In this document: one piece after another, positions 1-7,858 of the stretch
Layout: each line of letters begins with the position of its first letter
How positions within the stretch are numbered: the first letter of the stretch is position 1
From: Flavobacteriales bacterium
GTDB lineage: Bacteria; Bacteroidota; Bacteroidia; DT-38
Length of the DNA stretch: 33,834 bases
Direction: 5' to 3'
NCBI GenBank assembly: GCA_013214205.1
Contig: JABSPQ010000162.1
Span: forward strand, 1-33,834
Made by a program: the position numbers and the translations under genes
The notes under the pieces: generated by a model
Told to the model about the DNA's origin: nothing
The model's database searches: none
The model's input: only the letters and a program-made list of their open reading frames with translations

Positions 1-273
1 AACTTGGAATAAGAGCAATTTGACTTCGGTCGTTTCCTTTTATATACTTCATATCCTGAAGATACAAAACATCAAAATGGGGTAAGCAAATTCATTCGAA
101 AGTAATTAACAAAAAAGCTGGGTTTTTAGACAGTCTGACGCCGCGCTAAAGAATCATGACGGGTCTTGTCAGCCGACAGGCTGATTGGAACGGTGCTATT
201 CTGCAGTGAAACGTTTTGTTAAATGTAAGAAGAATGTAGCCATGTACTTTAGGTTTTGTAGGCGGTGGTTCTT
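1..273. other. Left edge without a recognisable gene
   Basis: No convincing gene is seen. A short plus-strand frame is open from base 2 to a TAA at 83-85 and could be the tail of a gene entering from the left, but 27 codons without a motif are not enough to call it. A 6-bp hairpin (TCAGCC, loop gaca, GGCTGA) lies at 169-184, beyond the end of the minus-strand gene that stops at 274, and could serve in termination. There is no T-tract, so this is weak. Confidence 0.3.
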
Positions 274-750
274 TTATTCGGTTTCAATGTCATCTTTACA
301 AGAATTGATAATAGGAATTATGATTGGTGTCATTTCTTCTTCATTCATTTTCGTGAATTCTTCGAGTGTATATTTTAGAGCAATTTTTTCAGTTGTGCAT
401 TCACAAATCGTGGTGGTTCCTTCAGGGTCATTCGCATAACTTTTTTTAGCATTTTCGATACAACCTTGAGTCATCTTCTTTTTATTTGATTCTGTCCATT
501 TAACAGTTGTTGTTTCTTGATTATCTGGAACTAAGTAGAGTTCAGATACATGGAATAATAATAGAAACATGAATATTCCTGTTCCAATATAAACTACAGG
601 TCTGAACCATTTTCCTTTCTTACTTAAGAAGGCATCAAGTTTTTCTTGATTTTCAGGATTGAGTTTTAATTTTCCACTTACCAATAAGGTTGAGTAAATA
701 AAAACTCCCAATACTATTAGGTCATTTATTATTCCTCCTATTTCTTGCAT
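274..750 (-). CDS. Small membrane protein, function unknown
   Basis: A 158-residue protein I do not recognise. Two hydrophobic segments are visible, about residues 8-25 and 51-70, separated by a charged loop containing FLSKKGKWFRP. The C-terminal half after residue 75 is soluble and holds three cysteines, two as CEC around residues 116-118 and one near the end (NSC). A tryptophan (KWTES) starts this part. Small Bacteroidota proteins with a W...C...CxC tail are common, but I cannot name the family. It lies downstream of the GH105 gene on the same strand, separated by about 117 bases that contain a hairpin repeat, so it is probably not part of the sugar operon. The ATG at 750 is preceded by AT-rich sequence. 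Confidence 0.7.
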   Translation of the reverse strand: MQEIGGIINDLIVLGVFIYSTLLVSGKLKLNPENQEKLDAFLSKKGKWFRPVVYIGTGIFMFLLLFHVSELYLVPDNQETTTVKWTESNKKKMTQGCIENAKKSYANDPEGTTTICECTTEKIALKYTLEEFTKMNEEEMTPIIIPIINSCKDDIETE

Positions 751-796
751 GTATTAATTTTAATTGCCGCCAACATTTGCATATATGTAATATCCT

Positions 797-850
797 GTAC
801 TTATCCTGCTTCCTGATCCGCCAGCTGGCGGACTGGTTGTCAGGATGACG
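797..850 (-). repeat. Interspersed hairpin repeat, family A copy 1
   Basis: Read on the minus strand, the flanks CGTCATCCTGACAA and GGAAGCAGGAT enclose a stem, here TCCGCCAGCTGGCGGA, a perfect palindrome. The same flanks occur at 14106-14158 and 17264-17315 with different stems. The outer ATCCTG and CAGGAT can also pair. It sits just after the GH105 stop codon and may end transcription of the operon. Confidence 0.85.
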
Positions 851-867
851 TTTCGTAGGAGGCGGGC

Positions 868-2013
868 TTATTTTCCGCCGAAAAGTTTGTAGATTTCAGA
901 GCCTGCGCTTAAGAAAGCACCTGTTCCGTACACTTCAGTTTTGTCTTTCCAAGCACTGCCAGGAGCTGCTCCGATTGGTTGTACATAGCCAATGTATCCT
1001 TCTTCAGATACATGTCCTGCCATTGCATTCCAACCTCTGGTTACAGGTTCTAAGTAAGTTTCTTTATCTAAAACTCCGTTGTTAATTCCCCAAGCTAAAC
1101 CAAATGTGAAGAAAGATGATCCACTTGTTTCTGGAGTAGGGTAAAACTCAGCTCCTAATAAACTCATTGCCCAATGTCCTTCGGGAGTTTGAATTTTGAT
1201 AAGCTTTGCTGCCATCTTTTTGTAGATGCCTAAAAAGTATTTGTATTCATCTGTTTTAGGATCTAATTCGGTTAGGATGTTAGCTAAGCCAGCAAAAACC
1301 CATCCGTTACCTCTTCCCCAGAAAATTTTGGTTCCGTTGTCTTTTTCGTTGAAGTAGTTTTCATCACGGAAGTAAAGACTTTCAGATTCGTCGAATAAGA
1401 AATCTGTTGTGGCTTTATATTCTTTCATTAAAAAATCGAGGTATTTTTTGTCTCCTGTTTCTTTATAAAGCTTGGCCCAAACTGGTGGCGACATAAATAA
1501 TGCATCGCACCAATTCCATCTGTCTTGGTGGTTAGGTGTTCTCCAGTTTAATTTAGATTGAGAAGGGTGGAGCATAATAAAATCGAATTGCTCTTTGGTC
1601 GGTTCAATCATTCTACTAGCTGCAGTATCACCGTCTGCTTTGTACTTTCTGTAAAGGTCAATATACATTTGGCCTACAGTATGGTCATCGGCATGATATA
1701 GTCTGTCATCTAATTCCCATCCCTCGTCTTCTCCAATGTTTTTCATCCAGTTGTAATACTTATCGTCTCCCGACATTTTGGCCCATTTAATCATGCCAAC
1801 GTACAAGGCACCATTTGTCCAATGTAAAGGCGGGTGCACTCTTTTCCAGTTGCTAAAGTGATCTTGGAAATGGAAAATTTGCCAATCGGCTACTTTTTGC
1901 ATTACAGCTCTTACTTCTTCCGGGTCTACTTTGTCTGCTTTTGGTGGTGTAGCAAACGAAATGGTAGTAAATGCGATTAATACAATTGTTAAAAATGATT
2001 TAATTGTCTTCAT
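868..2013 (-). CDS. GH105 unsaturated uronyl / rhamnogalacturonyl hydrolase
   Basis: A 381-residue glycoside hydrolase of the GH88/GH105 type, an (alpha/alpha)6 barrel that removes the 4,5-unsaturated uronic acid from oligosaccharides made by polysaccharide lyases. A signal peptide (residues 1-21, ending SFA) indicates export, probably to the periplasm. Visible motifs are ADDHTVGQMY (108-117), with the acidic pair expected near the active site, and RWNWCDALFMSPPVW (165-179), whose Asp170 matches the catalytic aspartate of the family. WGRGNGW around residue 232 is also typical. Length is usual for a one-domain GH105. It is the last gene of the kduI operon, 9 bases after the BNR protein gene. 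The released unsaturated uronate would feed KduI and KduD. In marine Bacteroidota GH105 enzymes occur in ulvan and pectin loci; the sequence does not decide between these. Confidence 0.9.
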   Translation of the reverse strand: MKTIKSFLTIVLIAFTTISFATPPKADKVDPEEVRAVMQKVADWQIFHFQDHFSNWKRVHPPLHWTNGALYVGMIKWAKMSGDDKYYNWMKNIGEDEGWELDDRLYHADDHTVGQMYIDLYRKYKADGDTAASRMIEPTKEQFDFIMLHPSQSKLNWRTPNHQDRWNWCDALFMSPPVWAKLYKETGDKKYLDFLMKEYKATTDFLFDESESLYFRDENYFNEKDNGTKIFWGRGNGWVFAGLANILTELDPKTDEYKYFLGIYKKMAAKLIKIQTPEGHWAMSLLGAEFYPTPETSGSSFFTFGLAWGINNGVLDKETYLEPVTRGWNAMAGHVSEEGYIGYVQPIGAAPGSAWKDKTEVYGTGAFLSAGSEIYKLFGGK

Positions 2014-2022
2014 GCTTAGTGG

Positions 2023-3369
2023 TTATTTAATGATATCTAATTTAATTCTTGATTTGTAATCGGTGTAATGAATGTAATAATCGTTGTACATCCAAAGTAC
2101 TTGTACTTTGGCGTTTTTGTCAGCACCTCTTACAGCGTAAGGTCTAATATTATCTTTTTTTGAATTCGTTGTAATCGCAGTTTCTTTCCATGTTTTACCA
2201 AGGTCGCTAGTTTCTGCTTTAAAGATTTCGAATCTATCGTTAACAGGTTTTGAGTAATAAACTACGTTGGTGTTCTCGTGATCTAAATACACACCGCCCG
2301 AATAATGAGGCTCTCGATCTCTATCTCCCTTATCTCTATAAAAACGAGGGAAGGTAGAACCGCCTTTCGAAATTAACTGGACATTCCATTCTTTTCCATT
2401 CCATTTAGAATAGTAATAATAATGCTTTGTTTCTTCTGGTAGCAGCGTGTATACCAATGTTGGGTTTCCTTGTTCATCTACAGCCACATCCCAAATCCAT
2501 CCTCTTACTCCATTGTAGTATTGCCAGTCGCCAAATTTTTTCTGCCCTTCGCCATTGTACACCAAGTCGCACGACTCATGTTCTAAAGGAAGTTTTGAAG
2601 CCGACCCGACTACAGTACCATCTGCTTTGTAAAATTTACCACCTTTATATTTAAGGTAATAGATGCTATTTATGGCTTCGTTACGAGGGTGTCCGTCTGT
2701 AAAAGCAAAATGAATTTCATCCTTGCCATTACTAGAAATTTTCATGTAAGGCCTTTTCGACGGGTTTAGAGTAGACTTAATTAAGTTCTCTGGTTTCGAC
2801 CAAGTTTTACCAAGGTTGTCGCTGTAACAAAAGGTCGGTTTAAAATTGCCACCTCTCCAGAAAAGGTAAATTCTGTTTTTTTCTTCCGAAAGTAAAACCG
2901 GGTTGGTGTAGCAAAAAGAAGAAGCACCTTTAACGTTGTCTGTTATTTTTTGAATGGGATTCCATTCCGAAATATCTTCGGGGTTTTTAGAAATAGCATA
3001 AGATATAGCCGCGACATTATCCGTTGCACTTTTTCGAGAATGAGCTGCAAAAAATACCATGATTCTGTTATCGGGTAGAATCAAAAAAGAAGGGTTCGCA
3101 TGATCGTCTTTGTTATACTTATGCGAAATGTTTACTTTTTTAATTGCTCCTGTAGCCTCGTTGTAGCTGCCGACAACAATACTACCATCGGCAGAAACCC
3201 AACCAGAATACACTTTACCATTTAAGTGAACAGCACGCGGATCGGAGAACCAGCACCAAGCACCATCGTCCGAAAATGTTTTGTATTCGCTAGCTTTAAA
3301 TTGTTGAGCAATAGAAATATTGCTGTTAATTAAGAAGGCTGCTGCAACTAGTAAAATGAATTTATTCAT
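2023..3369 (-). CDS. BNR-4 repeat beta-propeller, possible ulvan-lyase-like protein
   Basis: A 448-residue exported protein (signal peptide to about residue 21, ISIAQ) of the BNR_4 type, predicted to be a seven-bladed propeller. The start carries GAWCWFSDPRAV (36-47), characteristic of this family. His90 (KDDHAN) and His110 (FFAAHS) are exactly 20 residues apart on neighbouring strands, and TDGHPR follows near residue 225. Ulvan lyases of families PL24 and PL25 are propellers with a catalytic histidine pair in this part of the protein; from memory the spacing is similar, but I cannot align them here. A non-catalytic or sialidase-like role is possible. The ATG overlaps the end of the DUF4861 gene by 8 bases (ATGAATAA), so translation is probably coupled. 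The partners GH105, KduI and KduD fit a lyase or a lyase-product enzyme. Confidence 0.75.
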   Translation of the reverse strand: MNKFILLVAAAFLINSNISIAQQFKASEYKTFSDDGAWCWFSDPRAVHLNGKVYSGWVSADGSIVVGSYNEATGAIKKVNISHKYNKDDHANPSFLILPDNRIMVFFAAHSRKSATDNVAAISYAISKNPEDISEWNPIQKITDNVKGASSFCYTNPVLLSEEKNRIYLFWRGGNFKPTFCYSDNLGKTWSKPENLIKSTLNPSKRPYMKISSNGKDEIHFAFTDGHPRNEAINSIYYLKYKGGKFYKADGTVVGSASKLPLEHESCDLVYNGEGQKKFGDWQYYNGVRGWIWDVAVDEQGNPTLVYTLLPEETKHYYYYSKWNGKEWNVQLISKGGSTFPRFYRDKGDRDREPHYSGGVYLDHENTNVVYYSKPVNDRFEIFKAETSDLGKTWKETAITTNSKKDNIRPYAVRGADKNAKVQVLWMYNDYYIHYTDYKSRIKLDIIK

Positions 3370-4573
3370 TGTTACTTTTAAGCGTAACTGTTAATTTAGA
3401 TTCTATTTTCTGAGAAAACTCTTTCAAATATTGTTCCCATTCTTTAGAGGTGGTAATCTCACCTGCTTTCTTCCAACCGAAACCTGCGTAGTAAGTTAGT
3501 TTGTCATCAGTGACTTTTAAATGAGCGTAAAAGTTGCTCTCATCTTTAACGGGTGTAGCATAATCTTCATGATCAATAAGAACAGCTGATTTTGCAACAA
3601 TCGCTGTGCCAAATTTAGAGTCTACTTGAGTATACCAGAGGCTGATGCTGTTGCCACTTATCGTATGCTTTACACTATCCTGCAAGTTGTTTAAGGTAAG
3701 CCCAACAGAAACCTCATCAACGCCTCCTAAGTTCAATTCAAATTTAGATAGCCGGCTGCCAAGATCTAATGCTATTACTTTAGATTCTGTTACTGTTTTA
3801 CCATTGGCGTCCCAATCTGCATATTCTAAATAAAAGCTAGTTCTGATCGGACCCGTTGTAATGGTTCTCCACTTTGTGTAATTTTTAGAAACGTAATAAG
3901 TACTATCTCCTTTAACAGCTATACCACCCACACCACGACTAACGCCAACGTGGAAGTTATCGCAACCTTCGCCAGTATCTTCATGGTAAGAACTTACTTT
4001 ATCAAAATGTTCTTTGTACCATTTGTTGATAATAGGATATTCAACTCTTTTAAGCCATGCATCTACACCACTAGAAAGTGTACCGCCTTTTTCGCCGCTT
4101 TCTTTTATTTTTTGTGCTGTTGGCCCATAAACTCTAAAAGCTACTTTGTCGTTTTCCCACGTGTAATCGTCGGTACGTTCGGGTACAAAACGCGAGAAAC
4201 AAAGGTTGTCTGTTTTGGGGCGATCTGTATCCAATATGATTTCTATAGAATATGATTTATCAGTATTAGCAACCATTTGAGGTTGAAATAACAATTGATC
4301 CCAGATTCCATCTCCATCCAAATCTACCAGTTGAGTCAATTGTAACTCTCTGTTTCCCATATCACGGATTCCAATGTAGCTCAAGTCTTCAACTTTAAGG
4401 AATTCTTTTGTTAACTCAATTGTCTCAGTTGTACGCTCCAAATTAAGGTCGTTGTTTACGACAATAATTTTAGAGTATTCTGTACAGGAAGAGAGAAGGA
4501 CAGCAAGAGCAAGAGAGAATGAGCCCTTCTTCGCTAAAGCTACGAAGGGTGAAAGAAGATTATGTGTATTCAT
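3362..4573 (-). CDS. DUF4861-family lipoprotein
   Basis: A 403-residue protein matching DUF4861 of Bacteroidota carbohydrate loci. Recognisable parts are the opening IIVVNNDLNLERTTETIEL after the signal, DGDGIWDQLLFQPQ around residues 70-83, and the GEGCDNFHVGVSRGVGGIAV stretch near residue 203. Biochemical function is not established to my knowledge; a role on uronic-acid-containing oligosaccharides is inferred from repeated co-occurrence with GH105 and lyases. The N-terminus is a lipoprotein signal: hydrophobic run, then LSSC with Cys30. The ATG is the only Met before the lipobox. Residues 9-17 (PFVALAKKG) are encoded by a palindromic repeat at 4524-4549 also found elsewhere in the window, and the two lysines it supplies form the positive n-region. 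It lies 17 bases after kduD and overlaps the next gene by 8 bases. Confidence 0.8.
   Translation of the reverse strand: MNTHNLLSPFVALAKKGSFSLALAVLLSSCTEYSKIIVVNNDLNLERTTETIELTKEFLKVEDLSYIGIRDMGNRELQLTQLVDLDGDGIWDQLLFQPQMVANTDKSYSIEIILDTDRPKTDNLCFSRFVPERTDDYTWENDKVAFRVYGPTAQKIKESGEKGGTLSSGVDAWLKRVEYPIINKWYKEHFDKVSSYHEDTGEGCDNFHVGVSRGVGGIAVKGDSTYYVSKNYTKWRTITTGPIRTSFYLEYADWDANGKTVTESKVIALDLGSRLSKFELNLGGVDEVSVGLTLNNLQDSVKHTISGNSISLWYTQVDSKFGTAIVAKSAVLIDHEDYATPVKDESNFYAHLKVTDDKLTYYAGFGWKKAGEITTSKEWEQYLKEFSQKIESKLTVTLKSNNE
4524..4549. repeat. Hairpin repeat (family E) inside a signal-peptide coding region
   Basis: CCCTTC and GAAGGG arms close a hairpin whose interior, on the minus strand, is CTTCGTAGC - TTTA - GCGAAGAAG. 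The copy at 33578-33603 reads CTTCGAAGC - TTTA - GCGTAGAAG, so the two differ only at a pair of opposed bases (T with A, swapped to A with T) and at the outer arm bases. Related copies lie at 30153-30177, 31563-31589 and 31621-31647. Here it encodes residues 9-17 of the DUF4861 protein. Confidence 0.75.
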
Positions 4574-4590
4574 ATTGGTAGGGTAGAGAT

Positions 4591-5385
4591 TTAGCTTTCG
4601 TTAGCAGGTTTGCCAATGGTTGCAAGAATACCGCCATCAACATAAATTATTTGTCCGTTTACAAATCTACTCGCATCGGACGCTAAGAAAATAGCAGCGC
4701 CTTGTAAATCATCTGGGTCGCCCCAACGGCCTGCTGGCGTACGGCCAACAATAAAATCGTTGAATGGGTGTCCGTCAACTCTAATTGGTTTGGTTTGCTC
4801 TGTAGCAAAATATCCGGGGCCAATTCCATTGGTTTGTATGTTGTGTTTAGCCCATTCTGTAGCCATGTTCTTTGTCAGCATTTTTAAGCCACCCTTAGCC
4901 GATGCATACGCACCAACCGTGTTGCGGCCTAGTTCGGTCATCATAGAACATATGTTGATTATTTTGCCTGCTTTACGAGCAATCATGCCTTTTACAACAT
5001 GTTTAGAAACGATGAAAGGACTAACTAAATCAACTTTTATTACTTGCTCAAATTCCGAAACTTCCATTTCTTCCAACGGAACTCTCTTAATAATACCAGC
5101 GTTGTTTACAAGGATGTCGATGTGGCCAACTTCGCTTTCAATTTTAGCAATGTTGTCCATTACTTGAGCTTCATCAGTTACGTCAAACAAATAACCATGC
5201 GCGTTTAATCCTGCCGATTTATATTGTGCAACGGCATTGTCAAGTTTTTCTTGAGAAGATGCTCCGTTAATTACCAATGTGGCACCTGCGTTTCCTAAAC
5301 CCATAGCCATAGCCATTCCTAAGCCATGTGTGGCACCAGTAATTAAGGCTGTTTTACCTGTTAGGTTAAATAAAGTTGTAGACAT
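4591..5385 (-). CDS. kduD: KduD-type SDR (2-deoxy-D-gluconate 3-dehydrogenase)
   Basis: A 264-residue classical short-chain dehydrogenase. The cofactor motif TGATHGLG is at 16-23, NNAG at 94-97, and the catalytic Ser147, Tyr160 and Lys164 (YASAK) are all present. Placed directly after kduI, it should reduce 2,5-diketo-3-deoxygluconate to 2-keto-3-deoxygluconate in the cytoplasm. The stretch DGHPFNDFIVGRTPAGRWG (204-222) resembles gluconate 5-dehydrogenases (IdnO/Ga5DH) more than the classical Enterobacteria KduD, so a gluconate 5-dehydrogenase name is an alternative; the neighbour kduI makes the KduD role the better call. It is separated from kduI by 190 bases that hold an inverted pair of repeats, and lies 17 bases before the DUF4861 gene. 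Confidence 0.85.
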   Translation of the reverse strand: MSTTLFNLTGKTALITGATHGLGMAMAMGLGNAGATLVINGASSQEKLDNAVAQYKSAGLNAHGYLFDVTDEAQVMDNIAKIESEVGHIDILVNNAGIIKRVPLEEMEVSEFEQVIKVDLVSPFIVSKHVVKGMIARKAGKIINICSMMTELGRNTVGAYASAKGGLKMLTKNMATEWAKHNIQTNGIGPGYFATEQTKPIRVDGHPFNDFIVGRTPAGRWGDPDDLQGAAIFLASDASRFVNGQIIYVDGGILATIGKPANES

Positions 5386-5420
5386 ACTTATTTAAATTTG
5401 AGTCTGATAAAGAAAACCAT

Positions 5421-5532
5421 TGTCAGTTCGAGTGATCCCGTGTTTACGGGATTGTATCGAGAACATATGGTATTCAAATCAAAAAGTGCTTCTCGATACT
5501 ATTCGCCAATGGCGAATCACTCGAAGTGACAC
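5421..5532. repeat. Inverted pair of hairpin repeats (family C) between kduI and kduD
   Basis: Two copies face each other. Left copy 5421-5464 reads TCAGTTCGAGTGAT at its start and GTATCGAGAAC at its end; right copy 5486-5532 has nearly the same ends when read on the minus strand. The inner stems differ entirely: ATCCCGT with ACGGGAT on the left, ATTCGCC with GGCGAAT on the right, both 7 bp and perfect. The pair could fold into one long structure in the operon transcript and uncouple kduI from the genes behind it. Confidence 0.85.
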
Positions 5533-5575
5533 TTTTTGCATTTCGTTTTACCACAAACTTATGTTGTTTTAATAA

Positions 5576-6418
5576 TTATTTTAAATCGGTTATTTTACAA
5601 TGATCCATGTCGCCGTAATCTAAATTCTCGCCGGCCATTCCCCAGATAAAAGTGTAGTTGCTCGTTCCAGATCCTGAGTGAATAGACCATGGTGGAGATA
5701 TTACAGCTTGGTTGTTTTGCATCCAAATGTGTCGAGTTTCTTGAGGCTGACCCATAAAATGAGAAACCGATTGACCTTCTGGAACTTCAAAATAGAAATA
5801 TACCTCCATTCTTCTGTCATGCGAATGAGCCGGCATGGTATTCCAAACACTACCAACTTTTAATTCCGTCATGCCCATTTGAACCTGACAAGTTTCAACA
5901 ACACTATTTACAATCAGTTTATTAATGGTTCTAGCATTAGCAGTTTCAGGAGCACCTAATTCTACAATTTCCGCTTCTGCCTTTGTAATTCTTTTAGTAG
6001 GAAAAGCTTTGTGGGCAGGAGTGGAGTTGAGGTAAAACTTTGCAGGAGAGTTTCCATCTACGCTGCTAAATACTACTTCTTTGTTGCCTCTGCCAACGTA
6101 AAGCGCTTCTTTATATCCTATTTCGTATTGCTCGCCATCAACAGTAACTGTACCTGCACCGCCAACATTGATGATACCAATTTCTCTTCGTTCTAAAAAG
6201 TAATCTGCCTTAAGCGGATCGATGGTTTCTAATTTTAAATCGGATGTTGTAGGAACTGCACCGCCAGTAATAAATCTGTCGTAATGAGAATACACGAAAT
6301 TTACTTCGCCCTCCGTCATAATGGTTTCAATTAAAAACTCTTCTCTTAATTCAGTTGTGTCTAACGTTTTTGCCTCTCTTGGAGATGCTGCGTAACGTAC
6401 TTCGTAATTTGTTACCAT
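5576..6418 (-). CDS. kduI: 5-keto-4-deoxyuronate isomerase KduI
   Basis: A 280-residue cupin-fold isomerase, the usual KduI length (about 278). It turns 4-deoxy-L-threo-5-hexosulose uronate, made spontaneously from unsaturated uronate, into 2,5-diketo-3-deoxygluconate. The zinc site is complete: His198 and His200 in [15 protein letters not shown], Glu205 in the same motif, and His247 in SPPWSIHSG, matching the His-His-Glu-His set of E. coli KduI. No signal peptide, so cytoplasmic. It is the first enzyme gene after the LacI regulator (28-base gap) on the minus strand. Its position with GH105 supports a lyase-based degradation route. Confidence 0.96.
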   Translation of the reverse strand: MVTNYEVRYAASPREAKTLDTTELREEFLIETIMTEGEVNFVYSHYDRFITGGAVPTTSDLKLETIDPLKADYFLERREIGIINVGGAGTVTVDGEQYEIGYKEALYVGRGNKEVVFSSVDGNSPAKFYLNSTPAHKAFPTKRITKAEAEIVELGAPETANARTINKLIVNSVVETCQVQMGMTELKVGSVWNTMPAHSHDRRMEVYFYFEVPEGQSVSHFMGQPQETRHIWMQNNQAVISPPWSIHSGSGTSNYTFIWGMAGENLDYGDMDHCKITDLK

Positions 6419-6446
6419 AGTAGTATGAATGTGTAATGTATTTAAT

Positions 6447-7469
6447 TTAAGCTGTAATTTTTTTAGTAGAATTCCTCACAATTAATTCTGCATCGAGGAT
6501 TTTTGTGTGAACAATGTCGCCACTTTTATTTTCGATCTGTCCGATAAGTAATGACGTTGCTTCTTTGCCCATAAGCGTAGCAGGCTGCTTAACCGTGCTA
6601 AGACCTGGTTCTATATATTCAGAAATAGGCTCGTCGCTAAAACCCATAAATGCAATGTCTTCAGGAATTTTAACACCTTGTTCTTTTAAGCGTTTCATGG
6701 CGCCAATTGCTGCATGGTCGTTTGCTGCAAAGACTGCATCAACATTAGGAAGTTCGAGAATTTGTTTTGCCATTTTCTCGCCATCTTCCTGCATTAAGCG
6801 AGATTCGATTACGTAATCTTCATTGAATTCAATTCCGTTTTTTTCTAATGCAGCTTTGTAGCCTGCCAGTCGAAGTTTGTAAAGGTCTACTTCTTGAGGA
6901 CCCGCAAAATGAACAATGTTTTTATATCCATTGTCTATTAAATGCTGCGTAGCATTTAGGCTCGTTTCCTGGTCGTTAATAATAACATTCGAGTTGTAGC
7001 CAATTTTATTGGGTCTATCCACAAATATTATCGGGCTGTTTTCATCCTTATAAGCATCAAAATGATCGTATGAAATAGTTTCCATAGTGGTAGAAATAAG
7101 TAATCCATCCACACGGTTATTTAGCATGTTTGCTAATAGTTTTTTCTCGCGCTCTAATGAGTCTAACGACTGTGCTATGATAACTTCATAATTAAGGTTG
7201 AATGCTGTTTCCTCTATTCCTGCAATTAGTTTGGCAAAGAAGTGTCTGTCTATCCTAGGAACTATAACACCAATAGTAAATGTTCTGTTCATCCGAAGGT
7301 TTCTGGCCATTATGTTTTTCCTATAGCCAAGTTCCTCTGCTTTCTTATTAATTAACTCCTTAGTTTTATCTTTTACTCTATCACTTCCGTTAAGTGCTCT
7401 CGAAACAGTAGAACTATCTATACCTAAAGATCTCGAGATATCGTGTATGGTTGCTTTGTTGTTTTTCAT
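6447..7469 (-). CDS. LacI-family transcription regulator (kdu operon)
   Basis: A 340-residue LacI/GalR regulator. The N-terminal helix-turn-helix and hinge are clear: [20 protein letters not shown] at 6-25, then a hinge ending near residue 60, followed by the periplasmic-binding-like ligand domain ([54 protein letters not shown]). It heads the kduI operon and lies opposite the first lyase gene. A perfect 16-bp palindrome (7522-7537) sits 53 bases upstream of its start codon and a second close match overlaps the start of the lyase gene, so it probably controls both directions and itself. The effector is unknown; a KDG-pathway intermediate is a sensible guess. Confidence 0.92.
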   Translation of the reverse strand: MKNNKATIHDISRSLGIDSSTVSRALNGSDRVKDKTKELINKKAEELGYRKNIMARNLRMNRTFTIGVIVPRIDRHFFAKLIAGIEETAFNLNYEVIIAQSLDSLEREKKLLANMLNNRVDGLLISTTMETISYDHFDAYKDENSPIIFVDRPNKIGYNSNVIINDQETSLNATQHLIDNGYKNIVHFAGPQEVDLYKLRLAGYKAALEKNGIEFNEDYVIESRLMQEDGEKMAKQILELPNVDAVFAANDHAAIGAMKRLKEQGVKIPEDIAFMGFSDEPISEYIEPGLSTVKQPATLMGKEATSLLIGQIENKSGDIVHTKILDAELIVRNSTKKITA

Positions 7470-7503
7470 CTTGTTTTTAAGAGTAAATTCTGTATGGTAG
7501 CAT

Positions 7504-7511
7504 CAAATGTA
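7504..7511 (-). promoter_or_regulatory. Bacteroidota -7 promoter box for LacI-kdu operon
   Basis: Read on the minus strand this is TACATTTG, an exact match to the Bacteroidota consensus TAnnTTTG, 35 bases upstream of the regulator start codon. The expected -33 TTTG is not obvious. The palindrome at 7522-7537 lies just upstream, in the spacer, where a bound repressor would block the polymerase. Confidence 0.55.
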
Positions 7512-7521
7512 ATAATAATTC

Positions 7522-7537
7522 ATACAATCGATTGTAT
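7522..7537. promoter_or_regulatory. Probable LacI-family operator
   Basis: ATACAATCGATTGTAT is a perfect 16-bp palindrome with central CG, the form expected for a LacI/GalR site. It lies between the two divergent transcription units, next to the regulator gene and beside its likely -7 box. A 13-base match is found at 7868-7880. Confidence 0.7.
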
Positions 7538-7858
7538 TGCATGTTTATTTTGTTATTTTAAGTATGCTAATTCAGCCCAATAGGAAGAGGGAAATGAAAA
7601 TTGAAATTACATAAAAAATAGTTATGGAAAATTCCAATGTTATATTATCTATAGCCGAAAGAACGTATGCACTTCGAAAAGCGCCCTTGCATCCAAAACG
7701 TTAATTGGCGGTACAAATCTTGAGAATATAATTCTGAATAAGTAAAAATAGTTACGCTTAAATAGAATTGAATTCCAAGCTCGAAAAAATGCATATATCC
7801 TTCGCTTATTAATGATTTATTGAATTATCTTTACAGAATCAATATAATAAATGTGCAT

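Larger units (their letters stand above)
7470..7858. other. Divergent intergenic region, LacI / lyase
   Basis: 389 bases without a gene. It holds the minus-strand -7 box and operator described separately, near the LacI end. Toward the lyase a TATCTTTA at 7826-7833 could be a plus-strand -7 box (TAnnTTTG type, last base different), about 26 bases before the lyase ATG; no good -33 element was found. The middle, 7560-7820, is AT-rich and shows nothing else I can support. Confidence 0.5.

Noticed and set aside
2-85. Open plus-strand frame at the left edge, possible gene tail
   Set aside because: Only 27 codons, no motif, and no support from neighbours.
185-439. 84-codon plus-strand frame
   Set aside because: It lies over the minus-strand membrane protein gene and has no recognisable content.
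7820-7858. Upstream TTG as the start of lyase 1
   Set aside because: It would put 13 residues before a complete signal peptide and overlap the likely promoter.
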